NCBI GenBank assembly: GCA_016712315.1
Contig: JADJRG010000022.1
Span: forward strand, 1 to 64,000
Direction of reading: 5' to 3'
DNA from: Nannocystis sp.
Lineage (GTDB): Bacteria; Myxococcota_A; Polyangia; Nannocystales; Nannocystaceae
DNA: 64,000 nucleotides
Shown here: positions 25,986 through 36,100 of the stretch, in pieces
How the letters are laid out: each line of letters opens with the position of its first letter
Position numbering within the stretch: the stretch's first letter is position 1
Notes under the pieces: model-generated
Database searches by the model: none
What the model was told of the DNA's origin: nothing
Seen by the model: the letters and a program-made list of their open reading frames with translations, nothing else
Translations under genes and position numbers: made by a program

Positions 25986-28900
25986 GCCGTGGACGTGGCG
26001 GAAGAAGGACCTGAACCTGAAGCGCTCGGCGGCCGCCATACCCCCAGCCTCATCCCAGTAACATCCCCCGCAGAAGATCCTCGGCTGCCCGTAGACCCGC
26101 AACATCTTGGCGGTTATGCCCTTGTAGACATCGAGGCTCCACTCCCACACGTTGCCGGCGAGGTCCGCGTGGCCGTGCTTGCCCTTGCCTGCGGGATAGA
26201 TACCGACCGGCGTCGGCGCGTTGACATGCCTCCCGAAGTTGGCGCGGGTGTCATCCGGATCGGGTTGATCACCCCACGGGTACCGGCGGCCATCCGGCGA
26301 CGCCGCGGCGATCCACTCTGCCACCGTCGGCAGCCGCATGCGCCGCGTCGGGTGCTCCGCGCTCAACCAGCGGCAGTAGGCCATCGCCTCGAACCATGAC
26401 ACACCGACGACCGGCCGGTTCGGTGTACGGAGCTGGCTCTCCCAATCGTCGGGCGTCTGCCAGCCCTCGTGAGTGCGCATCGACCAGCCGTTGTCATCGA
26501 CCCAAAATTCCTCGCGCTCATAGCCGGCGTCGTCGACGAAGCGGGCGAACTCCTCGACGGTCACAGGGTACTTGCCGAGGCGCACTTGTGTGCCTGGGAC
26601 ATCTAAGAGGTTCTCCTCAAAACGTTCGGGGGCGAGCCTACGATCGCCGGCGAGGCCGATCGCTTCGGCCGCGGCGACCCGGAGCTTCTCCTCGACCGTC
26701 GCTGCGCCTTCGGGCTCAAAGATCGCTTCGGCCTCGGCGAGCATCTCGGCGCCGCGTTGGGCGAGTTCTTTGGGGGGCTGATACCTCGCGCAACCAAACG
26801 CTGGGGCGAACCAATCTCAACTCCTTGGGCCATAGCTGATGGATCTGCGTGACGAGGTGGTCAGCGTCCAAGGTTGTGCCTCGGGTCGCGTCGAGCAGGC
26901 AGCCGGGGAAGAGATCGATGGTCTCTCGCCACTGCAGCTCCATCAGACGGGCCTCGATGATCGGCCACCAGCCGCGGTTCGGTGTCGAAGCGAGCTGCGC
27001 GGCGGCGAGGTACTCCTGAAAAGTAAGGTGCTTAAACTGGAGCTGGCCGCGACCGATCTCTTCGATCACGCCGCTGTACTCGCACTCGAAGCGTAGCCAC
27101 TCGCAGATCGCGTTGATCCTGGCGACTGGGTCGAGATCAAAACGAGCGCCGCGGATCACCGGGTCGATGACTTCGGCGGCGTCTTTGAGACCTAGTTCGC
27201 GCCGCTTCGCGCCCTTCTGGCCGCCCATCATCGCCAGTGCCAGCATCCCGAGGGCTTCTTGCACCCGTAGCTCGCCGTAGCCGCGATCCTTACGCGTCGA
27301 CGCGCGCGCCGCGAGCAGCCAGCGGATCGTGTCGCGGTAGAAGAGCTCGGCGCGGCCCTCGGGCAGGCCGCCGCCGTGCGAGTACACGACGCAGAGGCAG
27401 GTCAACATCACCGGCGCGCTGGCGAGGCGGCGCAGCTCTTGGCGGCTCTGGAGGGTGGCGATCAACTGTTCGGCGTAACGCTGCTCGGTGGTGCCGCGGG
27501 CCTTTTCAGGGTCGTTCTCAAAATAGGCGTGCACCCAGCGCTCGACGTAGGCGCGGATCTCGTCGGGGCCGAAGGGCGCGACGCTGGCGTGGGCGAAGTC
27601 CAAGGCCCGCAGCGGCTCGAGCGAGATCGGCCGGCTGGCGATGATCACCTGGCATTTGGGCCATGTTCTTAAAAGATCTCGCAGGCAGTCCATGACCTGA
27701 TCACGTAGGTCGGGGTCGCCGACCTCATCGAGGCCGTCGAGCAGGATGGTGGCTTCTCCGCGGTCAAGACGCTGATCCCAGGCTTCGCGGCGAGCGCGAG
27801 CTTGCTCGTCACTGTCGCCGGTGCGGGGTGTTGTCGCTTCCGCGAGGTGGTCGAGCAGGCGTTTGGCGCCCTTTCGGGTGTCTTTGGTCGTCGTCGCCAG
27901 CTGCGAGAAATTCTTAAGAAAGATCGGCAGGGTGAGGGGCAGATCTCGGCTGAGATGGGCCGCGCGCCAACTCGAGCCGTCGGTGCAGGGCTCGTCGAGG
28001 AAGTCGCGCGCGAGCACGCTGGCGACGAGCTTTAAAAATGTGGTCTTTCCCGAGCCGGGCTGGCCTTCGATGAGCAGGCGGTGGTGCTTGGGCAGCAGCT
28101 CGGCGAGGTCGACGAGCTCGCGTCGGAACCCGTCGTCATGGGCGTGCGTGAGCAGGCGGGTGTAGAGGTGCTCGATCCGGTAGGTGACAGCCTCTGCGGC
28201 GGTGGCGATCCCGTCGAGCCGGATGTAGCGGGTATCATCGAGGATCTCGCGGCAGTAGGTGTTGAGATCGAGCTCGAGCGGCGGTGCAGGGCGGCAGCCA
28301 CCGCTGCGGGTCGGCGACGGCTTAGGATCGGCGCGGCGGATGAGTACGTGGTCGAGCTCGTCGTTGGACCAGTGGAAAAAGGAGTCGCGGTCGAAGGTGC
28401 ACTCGCCATCGCCGCGGGGCTCCCATCGGAGCGGCCACAGCCGTACCTCGCCGTCGCGGGAGAGCTGGCCGAAGGTGTAGCCGAAGATGCGAGACTCGCC
28501 TTTGGTGCCGTAGTGCGGCCGAAGAGCGAGGGCGCCTGATAGAGGCTGCGCGCGGCGCCGCCGGCTTGCGAGACGTTGACGCCGTTGGGCTCGTGCATAT
28601 GTCCGAAGAGACAGGCAGTGAACCGGCTTCCCAGGTGGGTCTGCGCGTCGAAGATCTGGCGACTCTTGTCCGTGAGCCACTTGCGCGGGTGGTGCATCAG
28701 CAAGAGGGCGCGCTCGACCTGGCCGAAGATATCGAGCGGGGAGCCGCCCGGAGCCGGAGCGGGCAATGCGGCCAGGAACTGCTGCGCAGGAAGGAGCAGC
28801 TTGCCGGTGAAGTCGCCGCCCTTGTAGTGCGACCAGGCCGAGTTGAGGCCGACGATCGCGAGCGGGAAGCGGTCGGGCAGGTCGAGCGTGACGGTGAGGT

Positions 28901-29420
28901 CGCCGGGGAAGAAGGAGCGGTGCGGTGTGACGCCAGGCTTGCCGGTGAGCTGGGGGATGATGGTGCGATCGAGCCAGTGGCTGTAGTGGGTGAAGAGTTC
29001 AGCGACGAAGTCGGGCTTACGATCGTCCCAGATCTCTTGGCGTAGGGCCTTGACGTCATCGTCGTCCGCCCCGGTCTCGTAGGCGTCGAGGATCCGATAC
29101 GGCCGCAGGTCGGCGCCGGTCGGGCGTTGCACGTCGTGGTTGCCAGGAACCGGAACAAGGAGCGGGCGATGACCTGTTTTTGTCTCGATCCTTTGCAGCA
29201 GGCGCTCGAGGAAGCGGTCGAGGCGCTCATAGTCGCTCGCGGTGCCGCTCCAGGCGAGGTCGCCGGTGAGCAGGATCAGGTCCGGCGCGCCTAGCTTCTT
29301 GAGCCATGGATCGAGGCTGCGCTCGAAGTCGTCCAGCATCTGCCACCACAGGGCCTCGCCCTTGCAGCCGACGTGGAGGTCGGAGAGATGCAGCCAACGG
29401 TAAGGCTCGGGGTCGCGCAT
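25950..29420 (-). CDS. Metallophosphoesterase-NACHT-FGE-fold fusion, paralogue without TIR-like domain (two frameshifts)
   Basis: About 1,156 aa when joined across shifts near 28,516 and 26,770. It starts at 29420 (MRDPEPYRWLHLSDLHVG). The phosphoesterase has LSDLHVG, TGDLAW, PGNHD, MHHPR and HGHMH-type (FGHMH) motifs. NACHT follows with GQPGSGKTTFL (near 28,050), ATILLDGLDEVGDP and LTFQEYLAAAQL. The C-terminal FGE-like fold shows KYPVTVEEF, PVVGVSWFEAMAYCRWL, RLPTVAEW, YPWGDQ, DLAGNVWEW and GGFRVVS, again without the FGE active-site Cys pair. Compared with the plus-strand paralogue it lacks the TIR-like insert. It lies 51 bp downstream of the kinase gene on the same strand, so the two probably form an operon. 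Confidence 0.8.
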
Positions 29421-29471
29421 CTGCGGGGGAGGGTATCACGGCGTGCCGCCTAGAGCGCCGCTCTCCGCGAA

Positions 29472-30665
29472 TCACGGCGGCCCCGGTTCATCGCAGGCGA
29501 CGGCTACGGCGCGAGGCCGGGGGGAGCCCACCTGCTCGGTCGCGCACTCGATCAGCGACGCGAGCGGCCCCCACTCTGGATTTTTTGCGGCGGCGCTCAG
29601 CGCGAGCGCCCGCGCTTGGACGTCATCGAGATCATGCCAAGCCGCAAGGCTCGCCTTCGCCTCGTCCACCCCATCATGTCCCTTGAGACAGCATGATCCA
29701 ACATCGCCCGCGGCCCCAGGATCGATCGTCGCCAGCTCCGCCACGAGCTGCTTGATAAACGCCTCGACGTCCGCGGGCCGCCGGCTCGGCTCCTTCTCGA
29801 GAGCACTCGCCACCAACGCCTCGAGCGCGTCTGAGATCCCGCGGTCGGGAGCTCTCGCTCGCAGCGATGGCGCCACTTTGCTGGCGTGAGCGCTGAGCAC
29901 CTCGAGCGTGCTCGTCCCAAAAAAGGGCACCCTGCGCGTCAGCATCTCAAACAGGATCACACCGACGGCGTAGAGATCCGCGGCCGGTGTGATCGGCTGC
30001 TCGCGCGCCTGCTCGGGCGACACGTAGGCCAAGGTCCCGATCAGCGAGCCGGGGACCGACGAGGGCGCGATCGACAGCAGCGGCCCGCTGTGGATCTTCG
30101 CCAGGCCGAGGTCCAAGAGCACCAGGTGATCGCGGCCCTGACGCTGAGCGATGAGACAGTTCTCCGGCTTGAGATCCCGATGCACCGCGCCGCGGCGATG
30201 GATCGCCCCCAGCCCGTCGAGGATCTGGATCGTGAGGCGAAGGGCGTCGGCGATCGCGATCGTGCCCGCGAGGATCCGCTGGCGCAGGGTGATCCCGTCG
30301 AGCAGGGGCATCACCAAAAACAGCACCGCCTCACCGCCGGGCGCCGCCGGCTCCTCACCGTGGTCGAAGATCGTCGCGACGTGTGGATGATCGATCTGCG
30401 CGCCGAGCACCGCCTCCTGAAAAAACCTGCGCCGCTGCTCGGGCGAGCGCCCGTGCTCGGGGTGCATCGCCTTCAGCGCGACGCGGCGGCGCAGGCGGAG
30501 ATCGAGCGCCTGATAAATATCCGCCATACCACCGGAGGCGATCAGCGCATCGAGGCGGAAGCGCCCGACCAAGGTACGGCCGCGCAGGTCGGGCCCACGC
30601 GGCCGGAGCGGGTTCATGGAAGCGGCGCAACCGGGCGGGCGCGGCGGCGAGAGCGGGCTCCTCAT
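29472..30665 (-). CDS. Hanks-type Ser/Thr protein kinase, soluble
   Basis: 397 aa. The start at 30665 is chosen because its ATG overlaps the upstream stop as ATGA; MNPLRPRG at 30617 is an alternative. All kinase motifs are present: glycine loop ASGGMADIYQA, ATP-lysine in RVALKAMH, catalytic HRDLKPEN, a DLG variant of DFG (LLDLGLAK), SPEQ for APE, and DLYAVGVILFEMLTR. No transmembrane segment or PASTA repeats follow; the C-terminal ~90 residues are unassigned. Its position directly upstream of the metallophosphoesterase-NACHT gene suggests it phosphorylates a component of that system or signals to it. Confidence 0.85.
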   Translation of the reverse strand: MRSPLSPPRPPGCAASMNPLRPRGPDLRGRTLVGRFRLDALIASGGMADIYQALDLRLRRRVALKAMHPEHGRSPEQRRRFFQEAVLGAQIDHPHVATIFDHGEEPAAPGGEAVLFLVMPLLDGITLRQRILAGTIAIADALRLTIQILDGLGAIHRRGAVHRDLKPENCLIAQRQGRDHLVLLDLGLAKIHSGPLLSIAPSSVPGSLIGTLAYVSPEQAREQPITPAADLYAVGVILFEMLTRRVPFFGTSTLEVLSAHASKVAPSLRARAPDRGISDALEALVASALEKEPSRRPADVEAFIKQLVAELATIDPGAAGDVGSCCLKGHDGVDEAKASLAAWHDLDDVQARALALSAAAKNPEWGPLASLIECATEQVGSPRPRAVAVACDEPGPP

Positions 30666-30904
30666 ACGACCCCTCGCCCGCCCCTGCGCCGCAGCCACAG
30701 GATGAGCTGCGACAAGAAGTCCTCGGCGTCCGGGAAGAGCGCGACCTCGACCGATTCGCCACCATCAGGCTCGTGCTCGCGCGTCTGCACCCGAACGACC
30801 CTCGAGACCTTGGTGTCGCCCTCAATAGTGACGCAGCCCGCGGGGAGCCGGAGGCGGACCTGAGCGTCCCCGGACATGAACACAACGACGACGGCACCAT
30901 CCAT
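30662..30904 (-). CDS. Small protein upstream of and coupled to the kinase
   Basis: 80 aa from the ATG at 30904 (MDGAVVVVFMSGDAQVRLRL). A longer start at 31009 is possible, but it would place two 10-bp direct repeats inside the gene. Beta-rich N-terminal two thirds, then an acidic helix (VALFPDAEDFLSQLILWL) and a basic Gly-Arg tail. No known domain is recognised. The stop overlaps the kinase ATG, so it is probably an accessory or regulator of the kinase/NACHT unit. Confidence 0.45.
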   Translation of the reverse strand: MDGAVVVVFMSGDAQVRLRLPAGCVTIEGDTKVSRVVRVQTREHEPDGGESVEVALFPDAEDFLSQLILWLRRRGGRGVV

Positions 30905-30907
30905 ATG

Positions 30908-30980
30908 GTTATGAAAATCCTGCCAGCTTGCTTGGTCAAGCTCGGATGCAGGGTGGTCCCAGCGTGTAACGTTATGAAAA
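30908..30980. promoter_or_regulatory. Pair of 10-bp direct repeats before the small gene/kinase operon
   Basis: GTTATGAAAA occurs at 30,908-30,917 and 30,971-30,980 in the AT-richer stretch immediately upstream of the 30904 start. The 63-bp spacing equals about six helical turns, compatible with binding of one regulator to both copies. Protein binding is inferred. Confidence 0.35.
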
Positions 30981-31055
30981 CTCACGCAGCCGCGCTCGTT
31001 TGCGCGCATCTGCGTCTATCGGGCACCCTCTGCCCACATGCGCGCAGCGCGAACT

Positions 31056-31098
31056 CTCCCGCTGACACCGGTCATGAGCGATCACTCCCGCTGACACC
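31056..31098. promoter_or_regulatory. 14-bp direct repeat upstream of the excisionase gene
   Basis: CTCCCGCTGACACC is repeated at 31,056-31,069 and 31,085-31,098, 29 bp apart and about 65 bp before the excisionase start. Candidate binding sites for the excisionase or a repressor. Nothing else recognisable lies between 30,981 and 31,161. Confidence 0.35.
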
Positions 31099-31161
31099 CG
31101 CCCAACCACCGCATACCATCGCAAGATGGAGCCTCTTACGGCGCCGATGGGGGAGTAGACG

Positions 31162-31479
31162 ATGGGAGGGACGATCTTACGGGCTGGCGATCGAGGGGCG
31201 CACACCCAGAGCGCTGAGCCAGCGGTCCCTGCTGCCCTTGACGACGCCGTCCTCACCGTCGACGAGCTCGCCGCCCTCCTCCGCGTCAACCGCAAGACCA
31301 TCTATGACGCCTTCCAGCGCGGCGAGCTCCCCGGCGGTCGGCGGATCGGCCGCACGATCCGCTTCGCCCGCGCCGTGATCCTCGCCTGGCTCAACGAGGG
31401 CGACCGCCCCGCCCGCGGCCGCTCTGCGCCGCGAGCCCCTCACGCCCTCCTCACACCGCCCAAGAGGCCCGCCCGATGA
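31162..31479 (+). CDS. Excisionase-family MerR-like helix-turn-helix protein
   Basis: 105 aa. The core matches the helix-turn-helix 'excisionase' family: LTVDELAALLRVNRKTIYDA, then GELPGGRRIGRTIRF and AVILAWLNEG. It binds DNA to control recombination direction. The last four bases overlap the recombinase start (ATGA), the standard xis-int arrangement. The N-terminal ~28 residues are weakly protein-like, so the true start may be internal. Confidence 0.8.
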   Translation: MGGTILRAGDRGAHTQSAEPAVPAALDDAVLTVDELAALLRVNRKTIYDAFQRGELPGGRRIGRTIRFARAVILAWLNEGDRPARGRSAPRAPHALLTPPKRPAR

Positions 31480-32687
31480 GCGTCCGCAAGGAAGTTCGAC
31501 GGCGTGCGGATGGCTCCGAGCGGATCCTCTACATCGTCGACGTCAAGGTCCGCCAGCCCGACGGAGAGATCGTCCGAGTCCGAAAGGTCTCACCGCTGAA
31601 GACGCTGCGCGCCGCGAACGCCCTCGAGCGCGAGATCCGGCAGCAGCTCCTCACCGGCGCCAACGCCACCGCCAGCATCGACGATCACGCCGACCACGAC
31701 GCGCCCCTCCCCGCCCCTACCCTCGCCGACTTCGTCCCCGAGTTTATGCGCTTCCAGGCCAGCCCCGCCGCCTCCCGGCGCGGCGCCAACAAGCCCGGCG
31801 AGCTCCGCGAGAAGCAGCGGATCTTCGACAACCACCTCCTCCCAGCCTTCGGCGCCCTCCGCCTCGACCAGATCACCGCCCGTCTGATCGACGGCTACAT
31901 CGCCGCCCGCTCGCCCCCTCTCGGCGCCCAGCCCAGCCGCCCGCGCAAGGTCGGCGAGCCCCTCGCGCCTTCTACCTTGACGAACCATCTCATCCTCCTC
32001 CGTCGTGTCCTCAGCGTCGCGCACCGCTGGCAGATCATCGATCGCATCCCCACCTTCACCTGCGCCCCACCCAAGCGCGAGCGCCTCGACTTCCTCACCT
32101 TCGACGAAGCCGATCGACTGCTCGCCGCCGCCGCCCCACCGCTTCGGCTCCTCCTCCTCCTCGCGATCCGCACCGGCCTCCGCCTCGGCGAGCTCCGTGC
32201 GCTGCGCTGGCGCGACCTCCACCTCGACGGCGGATACCTACGGGTCGAGCGCAGCCTCACCAAGGCCGGCTTCGGCTCCCCAAAGTCCGGTAAGGCCCGC
32301 ATCGTCGATCTCGCGCATGACCTTCGGGACAGCCTCCGCCAGCTCGCCCAGCCGCCGCCAAGACCCGATCAACTGCTCTTCGCACAGCCGACCGGTGAGC
32401 CTCTCAGCGAGGGCAACGTCTACCGCAGCACCCGCGCCGCCGCCCGCGCTGCCGGCATCGAGCGCCCCATCTACCCCCACCTCCTCCGGCACACCTTCGC
32501 CTCCCACTGCGTCATGCGCGGGATCCCGCTCGCCGTCGTCAAAGAGTGGCTCGGCCACTCCGAGTCACGGACCACCGAGCGCTACGCCCACCTCGCTCCC
32601 GAAGTCCGAGCAACCTTCATCAACCGCCTCGTCCAACCTCCGCCCTCCTCGCCGCTCGCCCGGCCTCAGAGCGCGCTAGAGGCTTGA
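31476..32687 (+). CDS. Tyrosine recombinase/integrase 1
   Basis: 403 aa. The N-terminus (MSVRKEVRRRADGSERILYI) is an arm-type or AP2-like domain, followed by a SAM-like core-binding domain and a catalytic domain. Catalytic set: Arg in RTGLRLGELRALRW, Lys in PKSGKARIVDL, H-x-x-R in HLLRHTFASHC, His in WLGHSES and Tyr in TTERYAHL. It shares a large part of its sequence with integrase 2 at 40525, so both elements belong to one family. It is coupled to the excisionase. Confidence 0.9.
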   Translation: MSVRKEVRRRADGSERILYIVDVKVRQPDGEIVRVRKVSPLKTLRAANALEREIRQQLLTGANATASIDDHADHDAPLPAPTLADFVPEFMRFQASPAASRRGANKPGELREKQRIFDNHLLPAFGALRLDQITARLIDGYIAARSPPLGAQPSRPRKVGEPLAPSTLTNHLILLRRVLSVAHRWQIIDRIPTFTCAPPKRERLDFLTFDEADRLLAAAAPPLRLLLLLAIRTGLRLGELRALRWRDLHLDGGYLRVERSLTKAGFGSPKSGKARIVDLAHDLRDSLRQLAQPPPRPDQLLFAQPTGEPLSEGNVYRSTRAAARAAGIERPIYPHLLRHTFASHCVMRGIPLAVVKEWLGHSESRTTERYAHLAPEVRATFINRLVQPPPSSPLARPQSALEA

Positions 32688-32716
32688 GTCCACAAGATCC
32701 TGGCTCTTAGGCCAGC

Positions 32717-32872
32717 TCAATAAGGGTGCCCGCGATCGCTTGCTCCTCCTCGGCTATCCGGGCCGATCACCGGGGGGCCGTGCACGGAGGCGTCTATGGC
32801 TCGGAGCAGCCCGCCGCGCCCCACGAACTCAGACCCGTCCGAGGGGGTGGACGAGCGCGCGCTCGTCGCCAT
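32717..32872 (-). pseudogene. Remnant of a STAND/AAA-type NTPase N-terminus
   Basis: The minus-strand reading MATSARSSTPSDGSEFVGRG continues LLRAIDASVHGPPVIG. 'FVGR-x-x-L-x-x-h-x-x-x-h...G' is the typical linker just before a STAND/NB-ARC P-loop. Instead of the P-loop the frame runs into RGGASDRGHPY and stops. Everything between 32,688 and 33,135 otherwise lacks a gene; it holds only this remnant and one copy of a 29-bp repeat. Confidence 0.4.
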
Positions 32873-33000
32873 AGGCGTCAAGAAGGCGAAGACCGCGTTT
32901 ACGGTGCAAGCCTTCTCGCTGCTCAAATGGCGCGCCGGGAATTCAGTGCGGGCTACGCCGTGGCGCGCCTGCGATCTGGCTACTTCTCTTTCTGCGTGGG

Positions 33001-33029
33001 CCCACGACAGGTTCCAGGGGCAACGGCCC
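33001..33029 (+). repeat. 29-bp direct repeat, left copy
   Basis: Identical except for one base to 41,833-41,861, in the same orientation. It can be read as PTTGSRGNGP, the same peptide encoded near the end of integrase 2, so it may be the 3' stump of a third related integrase. Alternatively it is a recombination site. The two copies bracket the CHAT module, the orphan gene and most of integrase 2. Confidence 0.7.
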
Positions 33030-33135
33030 GCCCAGGGCACGGGAGAGATCTCCACGTCTGGTGAGCGACAAGGGCGCGCCTGCTGGGCCAAGGGGAGCGG
33101 CGGCCGCGAGCGACAGGCGGCCACACTCGCTGAGC

Positions 33136-36100
33136 TCAGCCGTCCCAGACGGTAAACGCTCGCAGCGAGTGAAACTGTCGCCACGCGTGTCGATCGGTCA
33201 GCGCCGCGACGCGGGCCTGGTCGACGAGCTCCGCGAGTACATCGGCGGGGCTCGTCCCGCGGTCGAGTGCGCGGAGGACGGTCCGGCCGACGGTCAGGGC
33301 GACGTCGCAGAAGACCGGCCACAGGGGTGCGAGGATCCGTCGGGCACCGCACGCGAGCAGGACGCCCGGGAAGCCGGCCGCGCGGTGGATCCACGGCCCC
33401 GCGCGGCCCGTCTCGCAGGCAAGGAGCAGCACCGTCGCGCCGGCGAAGCTTCGCGGATCCTCGGCTATCCGGCGCAGGTCGAGCCGCGCCTCTCGGCCCT
33501 CTGCGTCGAGCAGAAGCACGGCGGCGTTGTCGACGCCCTCGGTGACGCCGTGGCAGAGTATGACGATCCGTTTGCACTCGACGAGGTCCTGCAGGACTCC
33601 GTCCGGTTCCGGCGGGGCGTCGAGCAGCCCCGGGCAGTCGAGTCCGAGGACGCGGCCATACGCCGCACCGCGTCCGAGGCGCACGCGGAGGTCGGCCCCG
33701 ACCACCTCGCGTGCAAGCGCAGCGCCTGCCTCGACGATCCCTGGTAACTCCCCAGCGGCCCCGGCACCGGGATCTGCGACGACGATCGCGGTGGTCAGGC
33801 TCGCCGGGGCCGGCGTGGTGTGGATCGCGGGATCTGACGCGAGTGTCACGGAGACCCCAGGCCAGAGATCGTGGGGGGACACGCCGCGGATCGGCCCGCT
33901 CACGCACCACAGCACGCGGCGTACGAGCCGGGCGTGCACGGCAACTAGCGGTGCCACCAACGCGCTTCGTCCCCATGCCACGGCCTCGTCGTAGCAGGCG
34001 GGGGCCTCGTCGGCCTCGACGGCGATCTGCTCGCGGAGCGCCTGCGGTAGGGCGGTCGTCAGCGCGGCGACGTGACAGCGCAGCTCATCGGCGCCGTCGT
34101 AAATCGCCGCGAGCAAGCCGAGGCGGGTCGGCAGGACCACGAACGCCGCGGCGTCCGGTGCGGCACGCAGCCAGGTCGACAACCCTGCGAGCGTCGGCTC
34201 TCCGCTGAGGAAATCCGGGGTCCCGGCGCGCACCGCTGCCAGGGCCGGCGCGATGCGCAGTGGATCGCCGCTGCGAACCGCCGCGATCCATGTGGTCCAC
34301 GTCGACGGATCGACGTCAACCGGACGACGCCAGCGGGCATTCAGGCGCCGCTGGGTGCAGCCCGTCGCGCGGACGAGCCAGCGCGACACGCCCCACGCTC
34401 CCTCGCCGCCGAGGACGAACGCGCAGCCGTCTACGTCGCCGATCGGCCCGTTCCGGGCGTGCATCGTCGCCGTAAGCGCGGCGATCTCGGCGAGGACCGC
34501 CGACTCACGCATGGCGTCGTCCTCGCGGTGGAGCAAGAACGGGCGGGCCTCGTCCATTGCCTGCCAGGCCGACTCCGCCGTTTCCGTGAGCGCGGGCAGC
34601 TTCGTGGCCAGGCAGGCGAGCAGTGCCAGCACGAATCCCGAACGGAACAGGCGCTCGCCGCCGCCGAGCCCGCGTGCGATGTCCATGGCGTCGACGAGCG
34701 CGGCGCGGCCCTGAAACCACAAACCAGCACGCGTGTCGGCCCCGAGGTTGGCGAGGTCGAGGGCCGGGATGCACGCGCGGACGGCGTCGCCGAGCAGGTG
34801 ATGCGTCTCCCACAGGTGGATCGGCTCGCCGATCCGGCGGCGGATGGCCAGGACGTCCTCGCACATGCGGACGGCATCGAGGGTCTCGCCGAGGTTGCGA
34901 TGGGCGCGAACCAGATTGTCGGCGAGGTTGTGTGCGGTCGTCGCCCAGCGTGCCGGGTCGTCCGTCCGCGAGTCTTCGGCGAGTCGACGGCGCCACAGGT
35001 CGATGGCAGTAGCCCAGTCGCCGGCGCGCTCGGCCTGGGCGGCGCGGCCTATGCATTGATAGTTCTCGGCGTCCTTGCGCTCGCCCGGCCCGAGACCGGA
35101 CGCGCGCGCGAACAGCGACGCGAAGGCATGCTGGCCCTCGGCAAGGGCCCGGTCGGCTTCGTCGCCGCGATGGCGGCAGCCCCACAGCGTCAGGTTGCGG
35201 GCAAGGGCGCAGAGGTGGGTCGGGTTGATGTTCTCCTGGGTTTCAACGATCTCGCGGATCCGGCGGATGGACCGCTCGAGGTTGAACACCTCGCCCCCGT
35301 GGCCGAGGGCGGAGCGGGCTTCCTCAAGGTTGACCTCGGCCTGCTCGGCGCCGAAGCGGTCGCCGCGTCGCTCGCACATGCGAAGCTTCTGTTCGTAGAG
35401 CCGCAGGGCCCTTTCAATGAACACACGTGGATCGCCATCGCTGCGGTAGCGCGTGGCCCGGGCCAGGAACCCTGTGGCGTCGCTGGCGAGCGGCGAGTCG
35501 GCGGGAACCAGCGCGAGAGCGCGTTCGGCGATGGCGGCCGACCGGGCGAAGTCCCGGACCGGATGGGAGACGTGATTCGTGGGCGCCCAGAGACTGGCGA
35601 GCTGCAGCAGCAGCGCCACGCGAACCCGGGGATCGGCGATGGCGTCGATCGCCGCCTCAGCCTGCCCGGCGAGGTCGCGGGCGCGGACGGCCGTATCCTC
35701 ACCGCGGGCGGCCAGGTAGGCCAAGATCTCCGCCCGCGCGAGCAAGGCTCCGGGGCGCTGGACGGGGTCCTGGTTCTTCGCGAGCGTGTCGGCTCGAGCT
35801 AGCAACTCGGTACGATCGGGGACCTTCCGCGCCGCCCGCTCCACGATTGCGGCTCGTTGCTCAGCACTGCTCAGGAGACCGGCCAACATGCGCGTGTCGT
35901 GGCGCTCGGGGTACATGCCGCGGATCGCGAGCGTGTACGTCATGTACGCCGGGTGAGCGAGCAATGCGCGGACGTCGCGTCGCTCGTCGCCGTCAAGCAA
36001 GTGGGAGGCGCCCGCAAACGCGTAACGGGCGGCCGCAGCGAGCTCGGGCGCCGCCGACTCGAGGCGAGTCAACGCCCCGGTCGCCGCGGTGTCTCCGGGT

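Noticed and set aside
21698..29420. Diversity-generating retroelement acting on the FGE-fold ends
   Set aside because: FGE/CLec ends are typical DGR targets, but no reverse transcriptase, template repeat or A-specific mismatch pattern is visible. The shared 3' ends are better explained by duplication or conversion.
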